Made by a program: the position numbers and the translations under genes. A stretch of 13,524 bases of DNA from JADGNF01 sp964582085. GTDB taxonomy: Archaea > Thermoproteota > Bathyarchaeia > Bathyarchaeales > Bathycorpusculaceae. Below are positions 13,170 through 13,524 of this stretch, in pieces. How positions within the stretch are numbered: the stretch's first letter is position 1; the number at the start of each line of letters is the position of its first letter. The stretch spans positions 1 through 13,524 of the forward strand of contig CAZOPV010000019.1 in assembly GCA_964582085.1 (NCBI GenBank), in the 5' to 3' direction. Under the pieces are notes generated by a model. It saw only the letters and a program-made list of their open reading frames with translations. It ran no database searches and was not told the DNA's origin.

Positions 13170-13524
13170 AAGTTTCCATTACGGCAGGTACAATTGTGTT
13201 TACGCCTGCTTTGTTTTCAATGAAACTAGCTAAATTGTAAATCTTTGACTTCTCACCGTGAACTAGGAAAATCCTCTCAGGTTTAGGATTAAGATTAACT
13301 AAGTAGTTAATCAGCTGTCGCCGGTCACTATGCCCTGAAAAGCCCTCAATTGACTCCACGTGGAGGTTGCATTGAACCACACCCATTTTGCCCTCGTTAT
13401 CCATCATTGTGACTTCGTTGACGCCTTTTTGCACTCTGCGACCCATGGTGCCCTCGATTTGGTAGCTCACAAATATAATAGTGTTTTTCTCGTCTTCAGC
13501 CCAGTTTTTGAAATACTCAATCAC
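13156..13524 (-). CDS. FttA/aCPSF1-like beta-CASP ribonuclease, C-terminal part
   Basis: 122 residues of open frame entering from the right edge, so the N-terminus lies outside the window; the GTG at the edge is an internal codon. 'TIIFVSYQIEGTMGRRVQKG', 'IEGFSGHSDRRQLINYL' and 'PKPERIFLVHGE' are the closing beta-CASP and metallo-beta-lactamase motifs, with the conserved histidines of 'SGHSD' and 'VHGE'. This is the ending of archaeal CPSF1 (FttA), the exonuclease that terminates transcription at U-tracts; a related aCPSF2 cannot be fully excluded without the N-terminal KH domains. It converges on sepF with a 14-base overlap, so the two mRNAs are complementary at their 3' ends. Confidence 0.85.
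   Translation of the reverse strand: MIEYFKNWAEDEKNTIIFVSYQIEGTMGRRVQKGVNEVTMMDNEGKMGVVQCNLHVESIEGFSGHSDRRQLINYLVNLNPKPERIFLVHGEKSKIYNLASFIENKAGVNTIVPAVMETFKLL

Noticed and set aside
1..13524. CRISPR arrays, tRNAs and insertion sequences
   Set aside because: Reading by eye found no regularly spaced repeats, no tRNA arms with a TTCRA loop and acceptor pair, and no transposase motifs.

Overview
The window is archaeal. Near its right edge it carries an archaeal-type SepF and the C-terminus of an FttA/aCPSF1-like beta-CASP ribonuclease. Some gene starts are preceded by GGTGAT-like Shine-Dalgarno sequences, and AT-rich TATA-like boxes lie about 25 bases ahead of likely transcription starts. Gene content (class II photolyase, CstB-like persulfide enzyme, rubredoxin fused to a pyruvate-oxidase-like enzyme) fits an anaerobic or microaerobic archaeon that meets light and reactive sulfur. 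A TACK-group archaeon such as Bathyarchaeia, or a euryarchaeon, is possible; I cannot fix the lineage without a search.

Left part (1-3700): a possible transporter remnant at the edge, then a DUF523-DUF1722 (YbgA/TudS-like) gene on the minus strand. Divergent from it is a two-gene unit: an FMN-binding split-barrel protein whose stop overlaps the start of a class II CPD photolyase. The photolyase is broken into two overlapping frames exactly between its two domains, but joined it has full length and the conserved tryptophan relay.

Middle (3700-9600): about 1.1 kb of decayed minus-strand coding sequence, then an SLC13/DASS anion transporter behind a perfect 20-bp palindrome. Converging on it is a minus-strand operon of a CstB-like persulfide dioxygenase/rhodanese (8820-7456) and two half-size YeeE/YedE sulfur transporters (7396-6531), the latter overlapping by ATGA. 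This resembles bacterial persulfide-detoxification operons (cst, bigR). The transporter could move an anion such as sulfite, sulfate or thiosulfate, but that is inference. Upstream of the operon are about 800 bases without genes, including a stretch with scattered similarity to the 3' end of 23S rRNA.

Right part (9600-13524): a 120-residue protein of unknown function, a rubredoxin-pyruvate-oxidase fusion on the minus strand, a gene-poor region with several dyads, then sepF on the plus strand, overlapping tail-to-tail by 14 bases with the FttA-like gene that runs off the window. sepF probably starts at a non-ATG codon upstream of the first ATG, which restores a membrane-anchor-like N-terminus.

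No CRISPR array, tRNA, complete rRNA or insertion sequence was seen. The strongest candidates for something new are the rubredoxin-pyruvate-oxidase fusion, the archaeal CstB-YeeE-YeeE operon, and the TudS-like enzyme that lacks one expected cysteine beside a split photolyase.
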